From the NCBI RefSeq assembly GCF_000204925.1, contig NC_015435.1, positions 1-64,000 of the forward strand: a stretch of DNA of 64,000 bases, in the 5' to 3' direction. The notes below the pieces were generated by a model that searched no databases, was not told where the DNA came from, and saw nothing but the letters and a program-made list of their open reading frames with translations. The position numbers and the translations under genes are program-made. Position 1 is the first letter of the stretch. Every line of letters starts with the position of its first letter. Shown here piece by piece: positions 1 to 8,820 of this stretch. The stretch comes from Metallosphaera cuprina Ar-4. Lineage in GTDB: Archaea > Thermoproteota > Thermoprotei_A > Sulfolobales > Sulfolobaceae.

Positions 1-1191
1 ATGAGTGACATTATCGACGAAGTTCTTTCATCAGTGAAAAACTCAGCCGTGTTTAAAAACAGAGAGTACCTCCTTCCAGATTACGTTCCTGACGAATTAC
101 CACATAGAGAGAATGAGATAAAGAAACTAGCCAGTATACTGGTTCAACTTTACAGAGGCGAGAGGCCAAGCAATACCTTCGTTTACGGACTAACCGGAAC
201 AGGTAAGACCGCGGTAGCTAAATATGTCCTCAATAGTTTACAAAAGAAGCTTAACAACTTCAGATACGTCTACGTAAACAGTAGGCAGAGCGACACTCCT
301 TACAGAATACTTGCAGACATAATTGAAATTCTAGGAAATAAAGTTCCCTTCACTGGATTGTCCACTGCAGAGCTGTATAGAAGGTTAGTTAAAGAGTTAG
401 AGAAGAGTGAGACGGTGATGATTATAGTACTCGATGAAATTGATGCTTTGGTAAAGAAACACGGAGACGATATTTTATACAAGTTGACTAGAATAAACTA
501 TGAAATACATAAAAGCAAGGTCTCAATTATTGGGATAACTAACGATATAAAGTTCATAGACGGGTTAGATCCTAGGGTAAGAAGTAGTTTAGGCGAAGAA
601 GAGTTAGTGTTTCCTCCATATAATGCAGAGGAGTTAGAGGATATTTTAAGAAGGAGGTCCTCCTTGGCGTTTAAGGAAGGCGTGATTTCAGACTCGGTTA
701 TAAAGCTGTGCGCTGCTATAGCTGCTAGGGATCACGGTGACGCTAGAAGGGCTCTAGACCTTCTTAGAGTTTCAGGCGAGATAGCTGAAAGGTATAAAAA
801 GAAGATTGTTACGGAAGAGGAAGTGGAGAGAGCAAGAGTAGAAATAGAAAGGGACAGGGTATACGAAGTCATAGCTACACTTCCGTTCCATTCTAAGCTG
901 ATACTCTTATCTATAGTGCAAAGCTCTATTCAGGATAGAAGATTAACTACAGGGGAAATATATACGAGATATAGAGAACTTACTTCGATAATGAGCTCAG
1001 AGTCCGTAACTCAAAGGCGGGCTAGCGACATTATAAATGAATTGGATATGATGGGGATAGTCTCTGCTAGGGTTGTAAACAGGGGCAGATATGGTAAAAC
1101 TAAGGAAGTTGTATTAGCTGTTGATAGAAATATTGTGATGAAAGCATTGATCGAGAGTGATGAAAGGTTTGCTGATATCAGGAGTGGATGA
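1..1191 (+). CDS. cdc6-1: Orc1/Cdc6-type replication initiator, Cdc6-1 class
   Basis: This AAA+ protein recognises the replication origin and loads the MCM helicase. The 396 residues carry Walker A GLTGTGKT at 63-70, Walker B DEID at 145-148, a sensor-2 type segment [10 protein letters not shown] near 250, and a C-terminal winged-helix region from about 290. The N-terminus ([14 protein letters not shown]) resembles the Cdc6-1 class as I recall it from Sulfolobus. In Sulfolobales the oriC1 origin lies next to this gene, so the origin should be just left of the window, which begins exactly at the ATG. The DUF99 gene overlaps its 3-prime end by 32 bases, suggesting co-transcription. Confidence 0.93.
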   Translation: MSDIIDEVLSSVKNSAVFKNREYLLPDYVPDELPHRENEIKKLASILVQLYRGERPSNTFVYGLTGTGKTAVAKYVLNSLQKKLNNFRYVYVNSRQSDTPYRILADIIEILGNKVPFTGLSTAELYRRLVKELEKSETVMIIVLDEIDALVKKHGDDILYKLTRINYEIHKSKVSIIGITNDIKFIDGLDPRVRSSLGEEELVFPPYNAEELEDILRRRSSLAFKEGVISDSVIKLCAAIAARDHGDARRALDLLRVSGEIAERYKKKIVTEEEVERARVEIERDRVYEVIATLPFHSKLILLSIVQSSIQDRRLTTGEIYTRYRELTSIMSSESVTQRRASDIINELDMMGIVSARVVNRGRYGKTKEVVLAVDRNIVMKALIESDERFADIRSG

Positions 1192-1687
1192 CGGATTTTT
1201 CCCTCTCTCTTATAAAGGTGGGAAAGGTAAATCTCCACTGGTCGTTACACTGTTCGAAGATCTCGCTTTTAAAGACGTTAACTTGGGATTTATTACTGTT
1301 GACGGTTCTGACGCAAAGGAGGCCTTTTGCAAGATTAACTGGGGAGTCACAACTATCTTTGATGGAGTGACATTCGCAGGATTTAACTATATAATACCAG
1401 ACAAAAATTATATAATATTCTATGGATATAGACCTAATGTTGCCAAGGTAAAGCTGGCGTTGGATAAGCACTTCCATGACGATAGGGAAGAGAAGATAAT
1501 TTCGATTTTAGAAAGGTTGGTCAGGATAGAGAGTAGATGGGGACCAGTTTATTTGTATACGGATCTAGATCTGACTTTAGCTAGGAATTTAATAGATAAA
1601 TATCAAGTGTTATCAAAATATCCTGAACCAATTAGATATGCACACGTGATTGGAAAGGCGTTAGGTCATTGGCATGCCCGTTGCTGA
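1160..1687 (+). CDS. DUF99 family protein
   Basis: A 175-residue protein of the archaeal DUF99 (UPF0215) family, which is distantly related to endonuclease V-like folds; no biochemical function is established as far as I know. The family signature near the N-terminus, GxDDGFFPL, is visible (residues 8-16). I chose the ATG at 1160; a GTG directly before it (1157) is an equal alternative. The start lies inside cdc6-1, so the two are likely translated from one message. The last 22 bases overlap, tail to tail, the thioesterase gene on the other strand. Confidence 0.75.
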   Translation: MKGLLISGVDDGFFPLSYKGGKGKSPLVVTLFEDLAFKDVNLGFITVDGSDAKEAFCKINWGVTTIFDGVTFAGFNYIIPDKNYIIFYGYRPNVAKVKLALDKHFHDDREEKIISILERLVRIESRWGPVYLYTDLDLTLARNLIDKYQVLSKYPEPIRYAHVIGKALGHWHARC

Positions 1688-2586
1688 AGCGTTTTACTTA
1701 GTTTTATCCTTTCCTCCCTCTCCTTTATTCTATTTTCCATAATAGATCTTTCGTATTCGGATGAAGGTTCTAGCTTAGATATAGGTCTAGGTTTACCTTG
1801 ATCGTCTATAGAGACGAAAGAGAACACAGTTCTAGACACTAGCCTTCTAGTCCCAGTGAAGTGATTTATAGCAAAAATCTTAGCCCCTACGTCAAGAGAG
1901 GTATTACCTGTGTATTCAACCGCACCTTGTATTTCAAGGATATCTCCTATTTTAACTGGGACCAGGAAATCTGCAGACCCTGCACTAGCTGTGAAGGTGT
2001 TACCTTTAGAATATAACTTAGCTACTATAGCTAACGCCTCATCTAACATCATGTACATTTTCCCGGCATAAAGTATCCCGTTCCCAAATCCATGCTCTGG
2101 ATATATTGTCCTAACGTAACTTCTCCCGAAAGACATTCCAGGCAAAAGTTCTGACGTGTCTCCCGATATTTTCTTTTTCCTCTCAAGTCTTTTGGCCCTC
2201 CTTTTCTCCGCTTCCTGGTCAGGTTCTATCTTAACTGACAGTGATCTAGGTCTCCCATTTTCATCTACCGCGACGTAGCTCATTAACCCTATTGCTCCCA
2301 ACTCTTCGTTTGTACCTCTCTTTATACAACCCCTAACTTCAATTTCGACAGAGCTCGACCAAGACGCCTTAGCTTCCGCAGTTACTCTTAATATGTCCCC
2401 AAGTCTAGCAGGTCTAAACAGGTAAAGGTAGTCTACTGAGGCTAAAAGGTAATTACCCTGGCTTATGCTAGACATTAATATCCCAGCCGTATCAATAAGC
2501 CAGCTCATGTATATTCCGCCGTGAAGCGAACCGAAGTGATTGGTGTGCCACGGGAACACGTTATAATAGGTATCCGTAGAGTACAC
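1666..2586 (-). CDS. acyl-CoA thioesterase, two hotdog domains
   Basis: Probably hydrolyses acyl-CoA thioesters. The 306 residues form two hotdog-fold repeats (about 1-140 and 150-290). Each carries the family pattern of a helix following NHFG-type or HGFGNG residues: NHFGSLHGG near 16-24 in the first copy and [14 protein letters not shown] in the second, and both repeats end in a phrase like [12 protein letters not shown] / [13 protein letters not shown]. This internal symmetry supports a fused dimer. It follows nadM after a 4-base gap and may be its operon partner. The in vivo substrate cannot be read from sequence. Confidence 0.82.
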   Translation of the reverse strand: MYSTDTYYNVFPWHTNHFGSLHGGIYMSWLIDTAGILMSSISQGNYLLASVDYLYLFRPARLGDILRVTAEAKASWSSSVEIEVRGCIKRGTNEELGAIGLMSYVAVDENGRPRSLSVKIEPDQEAEKRRAKRLERKKKISGDTSELLPGMSFGRSYVRTIYPEHGFGNGILYAGKMYMMLDEALAIVAKLYSKGNTFTASAGSADFLVPVKIGDILEIQGAVEYTGNTSLDVGAKIFAINHFTGTRRLVSRTVFSFVSIDDQGKPRPISKLEPSSEYERSIMENRIKEREERIKLSKTLQQRACQ

Positions 2587-2590
2587 GATA

Positions 2591-3112
2591 TCACCTTTTA
2601 TCAGAGCCCACTATTTCTCTTAGTCTCTCATCTCCTTTAATACTCTTTATAAAGGACGAAACCTGCTCTGGAACTAGACTTTCCCACTCTTCACCCGTTA
2701 TCATGAACTTCCTAATTAATGTAGAATTATACTTCTCTCTATTAAATGATGGAGGAATTAGGATTTCATTGCCAGCCTCTTTAAACAGTCTAAGTACAAG
2801 CGGATTCCTTGCAATGACTGCCTCAAACGAAGGTACGTACATTTTGACGTGGTAGGCCCACACGTTATTCATTAATATATCAGGTATTGGAACTAGGTAA
2901 TATCTATCCCCAGGGATGCCCTCAGCCCTCATCACGTTTCTTATCATCTCTATCCTCTCGCCGGCGGTGAATGGGTTAGATAGGGTATGGCTCTCCTGAG
3001 CGCTTCCGATAAGCACGATGAGCTCATCCAGCCTTTCAAGCCCCCATTTGATCACGTTAAGATGACCTAAATGAAAGGGCTGAAATCTACCAGGATAGAT
3101 CCCTCTATGCAG
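2591..3112 (-). CDS. nadM: nicotinamide-nucleotide adenylyltransferase NadM, apparent CTG start
   Basis: Makes NAD from NMN and ATP. The conserved N-terminus [14 protein letters not shown], which holds the nucleotidyltransferase HxGH motif, is present in frame but upstream of every ATG, GTG or TTG that would begin the gene; the first usable standard start (GTG at 3055) would remove the motif. The frame closes with TGA just upstream, and the only plausible initiator is CTG at 3112, preceded at five bases by a perfect GGTGAT ribosome binding site. That gives 173 residues, the usual family length, with HLGH at 14-17 and STLIRKF at about 130-136. The first 46 bases overlap the end of the SAM hydrolase gene. 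A sequencing error in the start codon is the alternative. Confidence 0.85.
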   Translation of the reverse strand: MHRGIYPGRFQPFHLGHLNVIKWGLERLDELIVLIGSAQESHTLSNPFTAGERIEMIRNVMRAEGIPGDRYYLVPIPDILMNNVWAYHVKMYVPSFEAVIARNPLVLRLFKEAGNEILIPPSFNREKYNSTLIRKFMITGEEWESLVPEQVSSFIKSIKGDERLREIVGSDKR

Positions 3113-3873
3113 ACATCATCACCTTCTTTCACATCTAGAAGTAGTGACGCGTTTGCCTTATTTAACCCTAATTCAAGAAATCCGTATCCATTTCTGTATA
3201 CTATCAACCCGGTTTCCCTGTCCTGAAATGTTGAAGCAGTCCATGCCTGATAGGTCCTTCCACCTACCTTTAATTGAGCTGTCATTCCAAGTTTCACTTT
3301 AGCATCACGTAAAGCTAAAGCTACGTTCCCGTAATGATCTATGAAAATCACCTTAGTGCAAATCATATTATTCTCCACTCTAACGCTAAAGTCTACTTTC
3401 TGGATCCTGTCTTCACTAATTTTCGATCCTAAAGTGTCCATTGGGACCCTTAGCGATAATAACGCTGCGCTAATAGAGAATATGTCTCTACCATGGAACG
3501 TGTTAGAGATCGCCTTGGATAGATACACTTTTTCATTATCAATCACGTGAAGATCAACCACTTCATCAGCTTTGATTGAGGGATAGAGAACGCCGTTGTC
3601 AGGACCTATAAAAATGTAATTCCTGGTTTTAATTGCTAAAGGTTTTCTCTCAGTTCCAACGCCAGGATCGATCACTACTAAGAAAATGGTGTTTTTTCTA
3701 AAATATCTGAACGATGTGTACAACAAATAGGAACCGGATATTATGTTAAAGTTCTTAGCCTCTGGCGATATGTAAATTATATCAGCTTCCCTATTTAACT
3801 TCTTTATCACAGCTTCCATAACTCCATTGTAGTTATCAGAGGTACCGAAATCAGTTAGGATTGCTATTGTCAA
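3067..3873 (-). CDS. SAM hydroxide adenosyltransferase (DUF62 family)
   Basis: Member of the fluorinase/chlorinase superfamily; archaeal DUF62 proteins hydrolyse S-adenosylmethionine to adenosine and methionine. The 268 residues show the N-terminal [17 protein letters not shown] (from residue 6), [25 protein letters not shown] and [11 protein letters not shown], which are family landmarks, then a C-terminal beta-barrel domain. It lies between the CYTH gene (23-base overlap upstream) and nadM (46-base overlap downstream), so the leftward genes CYTH, this gene, nadM and the thioesterase look like one tightly packed operon. Confidence 0.88.
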   Translation of the reverse strand: MTIAILTDFGTSDNYNGVMEAVIKKLNREADIIYISPEAKNFNIISGSYLLYTSFRYFRKNTIFLVVIDPGVGTERKPLAIKTRNYIFIGPDNGVLYPSIKADEVVDLHVIDNEKVYLSKAISNTFHGRDIFSISAALLSLRVPMDTLGSKISEDRIQKVDFSVRVENNMICTKVIFIDHYGNVALALRDAKVKLGMTAQLKVGGRTYQAWTASTFQDRETGLIVYRNGYGFLELGLNKANASLLLDVKEGDDVCIEGSILVDFSPFI

Positions 3874-4402
3874 GTTTATTCACCATCAGTTCTAGATAAG
3901 ACTTTGTTATGGGTTCACCATTTAAATGAAATTTTCCCTTAAAATCTTGAAAGAATGAGACTAAATCTGATTCCTTTACGTCTATTCCCTCTATCTCGAT
4001 GAAGTTACCCAGTCCCTCTACATTATCTACACATACAGTAAAGTTCCCTTTCCTAAAAGAGATTCTTCTTTTCCTTAGAACATAAGAGGACTTATAGCCT
4101 AACTTTTCTAGAATCTTAATCATGCTCTCCTTGTTGTCTAAATTAACTGTAATCTCCTCTCTTGACTTACTATCTTTACCCATCTTTGGACTCTTGTACG
4201 TCAGTTCTACCTTATCGTTCACTACCCTAATTCTTAGGGCTTCGTCAGTATCTCTGAAATCTTTGACCGTTCCATTAAGGTAAACATCCTCCTGCTCTTC
4301 CTCTCCTAAATACTCGAATCCTTCTTTCTCAAGATTTCGTACCAGTTGACTAGGATCGATGTCGAGCTTGATTTTTATTTCACGTTCAATAACATCTGTC
4401 AT
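3851..4402 (-). CDS. CYTH domain protein (class IV adenylate cyclase / triphosphatase family)
   Basis: The 183 residues carry the CYTH signature ExExK as EREIK (residues 6-10) and alternating charged beta strands that would form the triphosphate tunnel: RIRV, ELTYKSPK, SREE, LRKRRISFRKGNFTVCVD, FIEIE. Archaeal members are annotated either as CyaB-type adenylate cyclase or as inorganic triphosphatase; sequence alone does not decide. The start codon CAT/ATG abuts the ATG of the divergent methyltransferase gene with no base between them. A TATA-like run (TAAAAAATAA on the plus strand) about 28 bases upstream lies inside that neighbour. Confidence 0.85.
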   Translation of the reverse strand: MTDVIEREIKIKLDIDPSQLVRNLEKEGFEYLGEEEQEDVYLNGTVKDFRDTDEALRIRVVNDKVELTYKSPKMGKDSKSREEITVNLDNKESMIKILEKLGYKSSYVLRKRRISFRKGNFTVCVDNVEGLGNFIEIEGIDVKESDLVSFFQDFKGKFHLNGEPITKSYLELMVNKLDNSNPN

Positions 4403-5413
4403 ATGATTGACATCGACTCCTATCTAAAAAATAATGAAGCTTCTTTATATTCTTACGAGATAGAGGACGGTATCACTGAACTGGCTAAAAAGTACGGTTT
4501 TTTAGAATATATGATTGAAAGATATATTCATTTTCTAGGATCAAAAACAGAAGAGTTCCTGTCCTCGTGCACCTTTCCTTTAAGAAAGGCTATTAGATGT
4601 AATTCGTTAAAAATAGATTGTAAAACTTTATCAGAGAACCTAGAGAATAAGGGTTTCACCTTATCAAGGATTGAGTGGAGTAAGTTTGGATATCGTGTAG
4701 AGAAATCACCCAGCACTCCTAGTATCGGTTCAACAATAGAATATATGAAAGGTCAATATTACATTCAAGGAGAAGCGTCAATGATACCTCCCGAGGCACT
4801 ATCACCTAAGGAGGGAGAACTGGTTCTGGACATGGCATCATCGCCAGGAGGTAAGACTACACATATAGCTCAACTGATGAATAACTCAGGCTCAATAATA
4901 GCTTTAGAGAGCAACCCTGCCAGGTTAAAGAAGATAAGGTCAAATATTGCAAGGCTAGGTGTTACTAACGTAATTCTTTTATTGTTAAGGGGGGAGGAAG
5001 TATCAAAACTAGGACTTACTTTCGATAAAATACTCCTTGACGCACCTTGTTCCGGAGAGGGTTTAATACCTATAGATAAGACTAGGAAAACAAAAACTCT
5101 TCCTGATGATCTAAAACGCTTCCAGAGGACGCAGTTGAACCTCCTTGTAACCGGATATAAAGTGTTAAAAAAGAACGGGTTAATGGTTTATTCTACCTGT
5201 AGCATTGCCCCTGAAGAGGATGAGGTCATCGTTAACTTTGCTATTAAATATCTAGGGATGAGAGCGGAGATGATAACTGGCTTTCCAGGTGAGAGAGGAC
5301 TGTCAAGTTATAAGGGAATCGAGTTCTCAGAAGGAATTCAAAACTGCCTTAGGACATACCCTCATACTCAGAAAATGGAGGGGTTTTTCGTTTGTTTATT
5401 GAGAAAAGAGTGA
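4403..5413 (+). CDS. RNA m5C methyltransferase (NSUN/RsmB family)
   Basis: SAM-dependent RNA cytosine-C5 methyltransferase of 336 residues, target tRNA or rRNA. The SAM site is LDMASSPGGKT, and both active-site cysteine motifs of this family are present: DAPCSGEG and YSTCSIAPEED. I chose the ATG at 4403, which begins MIDIDSYLKN. It directly abuts the divergent CYTH start, and a T-rich TATA-like element at 4371-4380 lies about 27 bases upstream inside the CYTH gene, so the message is probably leaderless. An upstream GTG/ATG would extend the protein into the CYTH coding region and is less likely. The small downstream gene starts inside its stop codon. Confidence 0.86.
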   Translation: MIDIDSYLKNNEASLYSYEIEDGITELAKKYGFLEYMIERYIHFLGSKTEEFLSSCTFPLRKAIRCNSLKIDCKTLSENLENKGFTLSRIEWSKFGYRVEKSPSTPSIGSTIEYMKGQYYIQGEASMIPPEALSPKEGELVLDMASSPGGKTTHIAQLMNNSGSIIALESNPARLKKIRSNIARLGVTNVILLLLRGEEVSKLGLTFDKILLDAPCSGEGLIPIDKTRKTKTLPDDLKRFQRTQLNLLVTGYKVLKKNGLMVYSTCSIAPEEDEVIVNFAIKYLGMRAEMITGFPGERGLSSYKGIEFSEGIQNCLRTYPHTQKMEGFFVCLLRKE

Positions 5414-5880
5414 GGAAGCTAACCAATAAGGAGAAGAAGACTATTTTAGCCTCTCTATCTAGTTACGGATGCAGAAAGATCCAGCTGGATCTAGAATTGT
5501 ATCAAATAGGGAAACTGATATATGGAACTAATGATAATGTTCCTAGTCAGATTACTAAAATATTATCAAAAGATATTAATATTGTTTCCATAGGTCTACC
5601 TCTGCTATCTTTAGGTAAGAAAGGAGTAATGCCTTTACTTCCCCTAGGAACGAAAATGGCTGAAGTTTGTTCAAACAAAATCGTTTTACCCACGTCACTA
5701 GCTCAGAAGGTACTTTATGGGAAACCTGTCGTAGTAAAGGAGAGATATAGTTTTTACAAGGCATTATTAATAGACGAGAATAACGACTTTTTGTCCTTTG
5801 TGAAGCTAAGAAGACGTAGAGATGATACGGTGATAATACCAATTTTAGATATAGGATGGTATTTAAGAGAGGGAGGATAA
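5410..5880 (+). CDS. small basic protein coupled to the m5C methyltransferase, possible PUA-like RNA-binding domain
   Basis: I do not recognise the family with certainty. The 156 residues are basic and end with alternating strands (GKPVVVKERYSFYKALLIDENNDFLSFVKLRR) that resemble a PUA-like fold such as the C-terminal domain found attached to some RNA methyltransferases. The start is taken as the GTG whose last bases form the TGA stop of the methyltransferase gene (GTGA overlap); a TTG at 5392 is an alternative. The translational coupling suggests the two proteins act together, with this one perhaps supplying RNA binding. That role is inference. Confidence 0.6.
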   Translation: MRKLTNKEKKTILASLSSYGCRKIQLDLELYQIGKLIYGTNDNVPSQITKILSKDINIVSIGLPLLSLGKKGVMPLLPLGTKMAEVCSNKIVLPTSLAQKVLYGKPVVVKERYSFYKALLIDENNDFLSFVKLRRRRDDTVIIPILDIGWYLREGG

Positions 5881-5944
5881 AGTAAAGTAAACATTTATTG
5901 TTTAGATCTAATATGACTACTTCAGATGTATGAAGTGATGTAAG

Positions 5945-6919
5945 ATGGCAGACCAGGTTGAAGAGAAGAAAAGAATTAAGTCAGTGAAGGACCTATCAGG
6001 CGTCGGACAGGCAGTACTGAATAAACTAAATGAGTCGGGTTACTCTTCGCTTGAATCAATAGCGGTAGCTTCTCCTCAAGATTTGAGCACAGTGGCAGGC
6101 ATTCCTTTGGCCACAGCCCAGAGAATAATAAAGGAGGCAAGAGACGCTCTAGATATCAGATTTAAGACTGCGCTTGAGATCGAGCAAGAGAGGGCAAGTG
6201 TAAAGAAAATAACTACCGGAAGCCAAGCGTTAGATGGCCTTCTAGGCGGTGGAATAGAGACTAGGACTATGACAGAGCTTTTCGGAGAGTTTGGTTCTGG
6301 AAAGACTCAGATATGTCATCAGGTCTCAGTTAATGTTCAACTTCCTTCAGAGAAGGGTGGTTTGTCGGGTAAGGCCCTATACATTGATACAGAAGGAACT
6401 TTCAGAACAGAAAGAATAAAGGCTATGGCCTCAGCTTTGGGCTTGGATCCTAAGGAAGTATTGCAGAATATCATGAGTATCAGAGCTATAAATACTGATC
6501 ATCAGATAGCTATAGTTGAAGAGCTTCAAGATATAATCTCTAAAGATAATACAATTAAACTAGTAGTGGTGGACTCAATAACGTCTCATTTCAGGGCCGA
6601 GTACTCTGGAAGAGAGAACTTAGCTGTAAGGCAGCAGAAACTGAACAGGCATCTTCATCAACTAGTTAGATTAGCTGAGATATACGATCTAGCAGTAATA
6701 GTAACTAATCAAGTTATGGCCAGACCAGACATGTTTTATGGTGATCCAACGGTAGCGGTCGGAGGTCATACTTTATATCACGTTCCAGGTATTAGGGTAC
6801 AGATCAAGAAAAGTAGAGGTAACAGGCGGATAGCTAGGATGGTAGATGCTCCTCATTTACCTGAAGGCGAAGTTGTATTTAGTATTACCAACACTGGTAT
6901 AAGGGACGCTGAGGAGTGA
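5945..6919 (+). CDS. radA: DNA repair and recombination protein RadA
   Basis: Archaeal RecA/Rad51-family recombinase that forms filaments on single-stranded DNA for strand exchange. The 324 residues have the N-terminal helix-hairpin-helix domain (about 10-70), a FKTA polymerisation motif (RFKTALE), Walker [10 protein letters not shown] near 105, Walker B region LVVVDSITS, and the L2 region [21 protein letters not shown]. Length and content are typical. A GTGATG sequence about ten bases before the ATG serves as ribosome binding site, and an A/T-rich box around 5888-5900 is a likely promoter. It is apparently a single gene. Confidence 0.97.
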   Translation: MADQVEEKKRIKSVKDLSGVGQAVLNKLNESGYSSLESIAVASPQDLSTVAGIPLATAQRIIKEARDALDIRFKTALEIEQERASVKKITTGSQALDGLLGGGIETRTMTELFGEFGSGKTQICHQVSVNVQLPSEKGGLSGKALYIDTEGTFRTERIKAMASALGLDPKEVLQNIMSIRAINTDHQIAIVEELQDIISKDNTIKLVVVDSITSHFRAEYSGRENLAVRQQKLNRHLHQLVRLAEIYDLAVIVTNQVMARPDMFYGDPTVAVGGHTLYHVPGIRVQIKKSRGNRRIARMVDAPHLPEGEVVFSITNTGIRDAEE

Positions 6920-6955
6920 AAAACTCTTAATTAAGGTTTTCCATATCTTGAGTAC

Positions 6956-7465
6956 ATGGATCAATTGTGGGCTCCTTGGCGATCTAAGTACATAATGGAT
7001 GCTTCGAAACCAAGGCAGGAAGATTGTCTGTTCTGTAGAGTGAGTAGAGAAACTAATGATAAAGAGAATTTAGTAGTATGTAGATCACAGAAGGCTTTCG
7101 TTATTTTAAACAAGTATCCATATAACCCTGGCCATATCATGATAGTTCCTTTTAGACATGTTCCGTCTCTAGAGCTCCTAGAAAACGATGAAGGTTTACA
7201 ACTTTTCCGTCTCACCTCAATCGCGCTAAAGGTCTTAAGGGATATATATAGTCCAGACGGCTTTAACGTTGGAATCAACATAGGAAGAGTAGCCGGAGCA
7301 GGTATAGAACAGCACGTACATGTCCATATAGTACCTAGATGGAACGGTGACTCTAACTTCATGCCGATAATAGGTCATACTAAGGTACTTCCAGAGACTT
7401 TAGACGAGACTTATAAGAAATTGAACCAAAAATCTATATGTAATGAGGAAGTCTTCGATCACTGA
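6956..7465 (+). CDS. HIT family nucleotide hydrolase/phosphorylase
   Basis: Histidine-triad protein, 169 residues, acting on dinucleoside polyphosphates or nucleoside phosphoramidates. The triad [10 protein letters not shown] is complete (around 120), and an N-terminal CLFC is one half of the structural zinc site seen in the Ap4A-type branch. The first residues ([13 protein letters not shown]) also fit the Ap4A hydrolase/phosphorylase branch. A TTAATTAA box about 26 bases before the ATG implies a leaderless transcript. The threonine dehydratase gene follows after 19 bases. Confidence 0.9.
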   Translation: MDQLWAPWRSKYIMDASKPRQEDCLFCRVSRETNDKENLVVCRSQKAFVILNKYPYNPGHIMIVPFRHVPSLELLENDEGLQLFRLTSIALKVLRDIYSPDGFNVGINIGRVAGAGIEQHVHVHIVPRWNGDSNFMPIIGHTKVLPETLDETYKKLNQKSICNEEVFDH

Positions 7466-7484
7466 AAGGTGAAGAGGCAGGGTT

Positions 7485-8699
7485 TTGCTGATGATCAAAC
7501 AGATTCAAGAGGGTATAAGTAAGGCGAGGGAATTAATCCTCCCTTATATTCATGAGACTCCTATGGATTTCTCCAGTACCTTTTCAAGGATGTTACAAGC
7601 TGAAGTTTATCTAAAATTAGAAAATTTACAAAAGACAGGTTCATTCAAAGTTAGAGGAGCATTCAATAAGATTTTGAATATGAAAGAAGAGGATAAAAAG
7701 AAGGGAGTAATAGCCGTTTCAGCGGGCAACCATGCTCAAGGCGTGGCGTATGCAGCTTCTACGTTGGGCATAAAGTCAGTAATAGTAATGCCAGAAACGG
7801 CTCCTGTTTCTAAATATAGGGCTACAAAAGGATACGGAGCAGAAGTTATACTTTATGGGAAGTTCATTCATGAGAGTATGAAGAAAGCTCAGGACTTAAT
7901 AAGAGAGAGAAATCTTACACTAATTCACCCTTACGATGATCCATTTATAATAGCAGGTCAGGGTACGGCAGGGCTTGAAATGTATAATGAGAAACCGGAC
8001 ATAGTAGTGGTTCCGATAGGGGGCGGAGGTCTGATTTCAGGCATATCTCTAGCCCTTAAATCCGTTAATCCTAATATCAAGGTGATAGGGGTTCAATCTC
8101 TCGCTTCTCCATCTCTTAAGATATCAAAGGATCTAGGAAGGTTAGCCGAGATAGAACCCTCATATTCTATAGCTGATGGCATATTGGTTAAATCACCATC
8201 CGATTTAACATTTCAAATCATTTCTGAGTATGTAGATGATATAGTTTTAGTGGATGATGAGGAGATAGCTTGGGCAATGATGATGCTTATGGAGAGGAGT
8301 AAAACTGTAGTGGAGCCAGCCGGTGCCGCCCCTCTAGCGGCGCTTCTTTCCGGTAAGATTAGAGCTAACGGAAAAAAAGTCATCGCGTTTCTTAGTGGGG
8401 GAAATGTTGATATGTCATTACTTGCCAGGATAATTGATAAAACGCTTTATAAGACGAAAAGAATCGTGAAAGCGAGAGTGATAGTACCTGATAAGCCTGG
8501 ATATCTGAATAAGGTACTTAACTACGTAGCCCAGATAAGAGGGAATATTATTGACGTTGTACACGATAGGGTTAGCAGTGACGTAATGCCCGGATACACT
8601 AAAATATACGTAATGTTTGAAGTAGCAGAACAAGAGGCGTTAAGCAGGTTTATTTTAGCGCTACATAATGAGAACATAGAAGTTAAACTAATAGATTAA
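7485..8699 (+). CDS. ilvA: threonine dehydratase (threonine ammonia-lyase) with ACT domain
   Basis: PLP enzyme converting threonine to 2-oxobutanoate for isoleucine synthesis. In 404 residues: PLP lysine motif [24 protein letters not shown], the phosphate-binding glycine loop [10 protein letters not shown], and the conserved SGGNVD. Residues after about 325 form a C-terminal ACT-like regulatory domain ([18 protein letters not shown]). A GGTGA followed by GAGG precedes the start; TTG at 7485 has the better spacing, and ATG at 7491 is an alternative that changes only two residues. Confidence 0.92.
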   Translation: MLMIKQIQEGISKARELILPYIHETPMDFSSTFSRMLQAEVYLKLENLQKTGSFKVRGAFNKILNMKEEDKKKGVIAVSAGNHAQGVAYAASTLGIKSVIVMPETAPVSKYRATKGYGAEVILYGKFIHESMKKAQDLIRERNLTLIHPYDDPFIIAGQGTAGLEMYNEKPDIVVVPIGGGGLISGISLALKSVNPNIKVIGVQSLASPSLKISKDLGRLAEIEPSYSIADGILVKSPSDLTFQIISEYVDDIVLVDDEEIAWAMMMLMERSKTVVEPAGAAPLAALLSGKIRANGKKVIAFLSGGNVDMSLLARIIDKTLYKTKRIVKARVIVPDKPGYLNKVLNYVAQIRGNIIDVVHDRVSSDVMPGYTKIYVMFEVAEQEALSRFILALHNENIEVKLID

Positions 8700-8791
8700 A
8701 AGTCGATGATCGAAATCCTTATTGTTTATAACTAGAGGCGGGCTTTCAGTATTCTGTAAAGGTTAGTCCGAAATTCTTAAAGGGAGAAATG

Positions 8792-8799
8792 TTATAATA
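8792..8799 (+). promoter_or_regulatory. TATA box of pheA
   Basis: TTATAATA preceded by a purine-rich GGGAGAAA that would serve as a BRE. It is centred about 20 bases before the ATG at 8816 and 25 before codon ATT 8821, so the transcript should begin almost at the coding region and be leaderless. Confidence 0.5.
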
Positions 8800-8820
8800 T
8801 CCACGGTAGATCCAGATGGA

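Noticed and set aside
8700-8765. Possible C/D-box small RNA (GATGAT near 8705) in the spacer before pheA
   Set aside because: No proper RTGATGA C box and no CTGA D box at suitable distance.
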